Source: Bombyx mori
Lineage: Eukaryota; Arthropoda; Insecta; Lepidoptera; Bombycidae
Assembly: GCF_030269925.1 (NCBI RefSeq)
Contig: NC_085107.1
Coordinates: 11,470,001-11,534,000, forward strand
DNA: 64,000 bases
Reading direction: 5' to 3'
Positions 62,601-64,000 of this stretch are shown here, piece by piece. How positions within the stretch are numbered: position 1 is the stretch's first letter; every line of letters begins with the position of its first letter. The translations under genes and the position numbers were made by a program. The notes below the pieces were generated by a model. The model was not told the DNA's origin. It worked only from the letters and a program-made list of their open reading frames with translations, and made no database searches.

Positions 62601-62903
62601 CATCAGAAAGTTGGAGACAAGAGGCCGAAGTCAATCGTATATCCGGTTCCGCCAACCTTTGTACTGCATACCATGACTGCTTGGCAGCAGCTTAGACAGA
62701 ATGATGGTACTTATTTAGTCTTCATTACAGAATTATTCAGTCATATTAACGTGTCACTAAGACAATGTGATTTAAGGATTATACTTACCATGAAATAATG
62801 TTAAGAGGCCAGCCAAAACGTAAACGGCCTGAGATATTATATATGTAGGTTGGGCAGCCCACAATTGCTTGATGTCATTTTTTCGGACGCACCAATCCAA
62901 CCA
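44481..62903 (-). CDS. Multi-pass membrane protein of unknown function, 5' partial
   Basis: Seven exons on the minus strand: 62903-62789, 61922-61752, 56121-55824, 53840-53640, 52831-52666, 45213-45086 and 44607-44481. They join in phase to 401 residues and a TAA stop. The product has repeated hydrophobic spans (AVYVLAGLLTLFH, PIIFLGARLPLHIILL, ILATILGMPGGVLLFVPIYH, FFLLFAIYGTFVIHGLL, ILILQLALHYVIYWIFVVFF, YIVLLTTILFLAAGVFYGLY). A Cys-containing loop (KYFCPDQYDEGYFDFHCVGG) precedes the last span. The tail ends KQKTK, a KxKxx ER-retrieval-like motif, so an ER membrane location is possible. It recalls an insect family annotated only as a domain of unknown function (DUF7802 from memory, unverified). 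The first exon(s) lie beyond 64,000. Introns are filled with transposons. Confidence 0.85.
44885..45019 (+). repeat. Interspersed repeat, copy 2
   Basis: Same as 15,737-15,870 (ACACGACAATAAGGATACAG, CTCTTCCAGTAGGCCCGC), antisense in the last intron of the minus-strand gene. Confidence 0.65.
45086..45213 (-). CDS. Unknown membrane protein, exon 6 in window
   Basis: TLYKRKYFCPDQYDEGYFDF, then HCVGGKKPPNGATWYTICG. Three Cys residues suggest a luminal disulfide loop. It is separated from exon 5 by a 7.45-kb intron. Confidence 0.84.
45880..46100. repeat. Decayed transposon fragments
   Basis: GCTTTTATTAGC and ACGTCCGAGTTAATTGAAAT are diverged relatives of the 20,950 element arm. A LINE-like stretch (AGGACACAGATGTCCACTAC) follows. 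Confidence 0.4.
47371..47795. repeat. Family A tail (plus) next to an older copy (minus)
   Basis: 47371-47618 is a near-consensus tail starting TTACTGGTGGTAG. 47635-47795 is a much decayed minus-strand tail (CTGCGGTAGAAATATGCAGG). The two give a clear age contrast. Confidence 0.75.
47800..51375. other. Long intron of the minus-strand gene, mostly featureless
   Basis: AT-rich, with no supported exon. Possible items are the TATA/initiator pair at 49,309 and an unassigned transposon-like patch at 48,720-48,830 (GCGCCGCGTTGCGGTATTTC). Confidence 0.45.
49309..49339 (+). promoter_or_regulatory. TATA box plus initiator-like pair
   Basis: TATATAAGG at 49309, then ACAGTCGGG near 49334. The spacing fits a core promoter, but no downstream reading frame is seen. 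It may be an LTR relic or chance. Confidence 0.25.
51380..52195. repeat. Composite: SINE tails split by a LINE 3' end
   Basis: A minus tail (51380-51495) is followed by a plus tail (51518-51640) that resumes at 52064-52195. Between them is the family C LINE end at 51,640-52,062. Confidence 0.75.
51640..52062 (+). mobile_element. 5'-truncated Jockey-type LINE 3' end with poly(A)
   Basis: Encodes ARHRSRVHPYYLEPLRSSTV, LPRTIQLWNELPSTVFPERY and FFKRGLWRVLSGRQRLGSAP, ending EVHGRR. The untranslated 3' end and about 22 A follow. It shows that the family C repeats are ends of this LINE. Confidence 0.78.
52666..52831 (-). CDS. Unknown membrane protein, exon 5 in window
   Basis: LTLIDYILILQLALHYVIYW, then FFHPEREWSTGLHEPVGPCN, ending VTPFGQ at GTAAGT. 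Confidence 0.84.
53640..53840 (-). CDS. Unknown membrane protein, exon 4 in window
   Basis: KKVEWKTLILATILGMPGGV, then IYHPLHDIYKIHSEITFFLL, ending SDREKSKE plus two bases at GTGAGT. Two membrane spans. Confidence 0.85.
53935..55430 (-). mobile_element. Degenerate Jockey-clade LINE reverse transcriptase, minus
   Basis: Minus-strand order: EQFGFRTNHSCVQQVHRLTE, LFFDVAKVFDKVWHNG (motif A), a stop, AGVPQGSVLSPLLFSLFVND (motif B), ALFADDTTIYYSS (motif C), a frame disruption, then LYKTCIRPVMTYASVVFAHA and SRFCRLAVGAPWFVRNVDLH. Its 3' region (53,935-54,130) shares the TTTCTCGCxGGATCTTCTCA block with family B repeats. Inactive: stop codons and frameshifts, and no 5' half. Confidence 0.82.
55497..55775 (-). 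repeat. Family B repeat, minus
   Basis: TTTTTCCTATCTATGCTGAT to GGTGCTTGAGGTACCTAAAA on the plus strand; near consensus. It ends about 45 bases from exon 3 of the minus-strand gene. Confidence 0.85.
55824..56121 (-). CDS. Unknown membrane protein, exon 3 in window
   Basis: PAFIYHAAYAVSKLNFPRYA, then DIPYDIVAVKFVHWTWHDTD and WNSYYFHATFTASFFYFFTA, ending KVGQWASA plus two bases. The acidic/His-rich HWTWHDTDP motif lies between hydrophobic spans and may be functionally important. Confidence 0.85.
56322..56524 (-). repeat. Ancient family A tail, minus
   Basis: Recognisable in order but heavily mutated: TATGAACGAGCTAATAACCC, then CTACCCGTGCGGGTCTTACC. Confidence 0.55.
56530..57530. other. Intron, AT-rich
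   Basis: Nothing supported except a fragment of the 15,737 repeat in minus orientation at 57,204-57,255. Confidence 0.45.
57835..58065 (+). pseudogene. mariner transposase relic
   Basis: KLGLARNKVMLCR, a stop, DLEGIVHNELLPLGKTIDSD, then QRDFHNNNARLHTF. It matches the mariner D,D(34)D core (WDxxGxxxYELLPxxxTI ... FHxDNARPH). The Asp of DNARPH is replaced by Asn and stops interrupt the frame. Confidence 0.7.
58545..58685. mobile_element. Fold-back MITE
   Basis: Two arms of about 60 bases (TGTGCTTAGTGCGAGTTTTT, then CTCGATAGCGTAAAAGTTAA and reverse complement) around a short centre, with CAG on both sides (58542-58544, 58686-58688). Confidence 0.7.
59418..59512 (+). mobile_element. 95-bp retro-insert with poly(A) and 11-bp duplication
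   Basis: AGGTTTTAGTCAGTTCGAC to TCATCCTGATC plus 13 A, flanked by GGTCATCGTAT at 59407-59417 and 59513-59523. It is a 5'-truncated LINE-type 3' end inside the older LINE. Confidence 0.8.
60223..60445 (-). mobile_element. LINE ORF2 C-terminal relic, minus, nested
   Basis: Minus-strand RGLSSTRWTDLIKSSTKCSL and TRTATNRKRWSRIAKATAKQ, the usual RW..R end of an insect LINE polyprotein, inside the plus-strand LINE. Confidence 0.6.
61074..61385 (+). mobile_element. Non-autonomous Helitron
   Basis: Starts TCTATATATATAAAAGAAAG after A and ends GTTCGCTGGGTCCACTAG before T. 312 bases, no coding capacity. Confidence 0.75.
61752..61922 (-). CDS. Unknown membrane protein, exon 2 in window
   Basis: Completes Ala, then FKKGGRWPYFWLGTVLHGIY and ADNFWHFVLPEYDNFWHSQT, ending HIILL plus one base at GTGAGT. 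Aromatic-rich. Confidence 0.82.
62053..62290 (+). repeat. Family A SINE tail
   Basis: ACTAATGGTAGGACCTC to CATATAAGCAATAAAAAAGG, with a GCGAAACGC inversion-like change replacing part of the GGTTTGAAGGGTGGGGCAG string. Confidence 0.83.
62789..62903 (-). CDS. Unknown membrane protein, first exon in window
   Basis: Minus-strand acceptor CAG, then WLDWCVRKNDIKQLWAAQPT and a hydrophobic AVYVLAGLLTLFH. Donor GTAAGT. Phase 0 at the 5' side, so an earlier exon is expected upstream. Confidence 0.8.
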
Positions 62904-62974
62904 CTGTTGATAATAATAATATGTTAAAATATTTTCAAAGAAAATAAGCACATTTTTCAGTAAGACCAGGTTAT

Positions 62975-63605
62975 TATGTTTTGTGCTCGCTGCCACTGTC
63001 CGAATACGGAGACGGACTGGCATGGCAAAATCTGCAATGACCCAACTGAGCAAAATCTGGAGAGACCGTAATATTACCCACCGAACTAAAATACATCTGG
63101 TCCACACCCTTGTCTTCTCCATAGCTCTATATAGTGCAGAGACGTGGACACTCAAAGCCGCAGATAGGCAGAGAATCGACGCTTTTGAGATGTGGTGCTG
63201 GCGACGTATGCTACGAATACCATGGACGGCCAGCCGCACCAACATGTCTATTCTCAGGCAGTTAAAAATAGAAAATATTCAACGTCTATCCACAATCTGC
63301 CTACAAAGAATATTACGGTATTTTTTTTGCGGTATTTAGCGATACCATTGCTGGTATCCCTACGTGCAACATGACCAAAGAGCAAATTGGAACGCCTTGT
63401 GGTGACCGGTAAAATAGAGGGAAAAAGGCCTAGGGGTAGAGGTCCCAAACGATGGTCGGACCAAATAGCGGAGGAACTGGGGATACCTATCAGCGACGCA
63501 CTCCACCGGGCTGCAGGGCGGGATCGATGGAGACAGTTGGTTAACGAAATCGGACGGAGTCACGATCCTCAGCAGTGAGGAACCGATCGAAGAGAGAGAG
63601 AGAGA
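62975..63605 (+). mobile_element. 5'-truncated RTE-like LINE with (GA)n end
   Basis: Encodes VRIRRRTGMAKSAMTQLSKI, LVHTLVFSIALYSAETWTLK, FEMWCWRRMLRIPWTASRTN, then in shifted frame ERLVVTGKIEGKRPRGRGPK and RDRWRQLVNEIGRSHDPQQ. Ends with (GA)n. It sits just upstream of the first seen exon of the minus-strand gene. Confidence 0.8.
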
Positions 63606-63699
63606 GCCACTGTCCTGGACTTCCTATTTATTCTCGAAGCAGTCGCTTCAAAAAGTCTAATTTAATAGTTCGACCTCTTTTCTAAAAATGGGTTATAGT

Positions 63700-63810
63700 T
63701 TCAAATATGTGGATGGGGATGAACGTGGATGTAAATATATTAAAATACATTAGGGCTCCAGCAATCGCTTAGCATCAAGCGCAGTATCACATCCACTTAT
63801 CTACAATAAA
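63700..63810 (+). repeat. Ancient family A tail end
   Basis: GGCTCCAGCAATCGCTTAGC to CACTTATCTACAATAAA mirrors CTCCAGTAACCACTTAACAC to CACCCATCTAAGCAATAAA with many changes. Confidence 0.5.
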
Positions 63811-63814
63811 CAGG

Positions 63815-64000
63815 CATATTGAATTAGCATATAGGTAATACTTAGGATACAATATTATTTGTTGTTGTTAATTACTACCTAAGCAGGATATTTTTTTATG
63901 AACAAAACTACTTATGCGAGCTTAAGACACAAGACTATTTACTTTAGATTTTTGGCATCTTAAAAAATAGTTTTTTCCGATAACCTATTCACTATACTTA
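63815..64000. other. Window end, nothing recognised
   Basis: The missing first exon(s) of the minus-strand gene could not be placed here. Confidence 0.4.

Noticed and set aside
62640..62790. Plus-strand frame near 62.6 kb
   Set aside because: No family resemblance and it overlaps the donor of the minus-strand gene.

Overview
The window looks like nuclear DNA from a lepidopteran insect, most likely the silkworm Bombyx mori or a close relative. The evidence is AT-rich intergenic and intronic DNA, spliced animal genes with GT-AG introns, and many copies of silkworm-type repeats: tRNA-headed Bm1-like SINEs, Jockey-type and other LINE tails, small Helitrons ending in CTAG, and several MITE families. 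The species call rests on remembered repeat sequence; no search was run.

Three protein-coding genes can be assembled exon by exon with consistent reading phase. (1) 355-17,087, plus strand: the 3' sixteen exons of site-1 protease (MBTPS1/S1P), the Golgi subtilisin-like protease that starts SREBP and ATF6 activation. It holds the complete catalytic Asp/His/Asn/Ser set and a C-terminal membrane anchor. The signal peptide and prodomain exons lie before the window. (2) 25,577-42,539, plus strand: a complete nine-exon acetyl-CoA synthetase (AcCoAS/ACSS2 type), 677 residues. (3) 62,903-44,481, minus strand: seven exons (401 residues) of a multi-pass membrane protein of unknown function. Its 5' end lies beyond base 64,000, and it is convergent with AcCoAS.

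Layout: 1-17.2 kb is S1P, with introns packed with repeats. 17.2-25.4 kb is intergenic, with a large inverted-repeat element, two copies of a young MITE and a pair of X-box motifs. 25.4-43.7 kb is AcCoAS, with a GC-rich promoter region and introns holding a full SINE, an interrupted Helitron and a third copy of the MITE. 43.7-44.4 kb is the convergent gap. 44.4-64 kb is the minus-strand membrane-protein gene, whose introns host two degenerate LINE reverse transcriptases, a mariner relic and many SINEs.

S1P and AcCoAS belong to one regulatory logic: S1P cleaves SREBP, and in Drosophila SREBP drives acetyl-CoA synthetase and other lipogenic genes. Whether their adjacency matters is unknown. I found no convincing new multi-gene system. 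The points most worth a second look are a duplicated 3' splice site in S1P intron 8, a Helitron nested inside an inverted-repeat element whose other arm preserves the empty site, a Helitron helicase relic flanked by 75-bp direct repeats, a young MITE family, an unexplained exon-like reading frame in an AcCoAS intron, and the uncharacterised membrane-protein gene itself.
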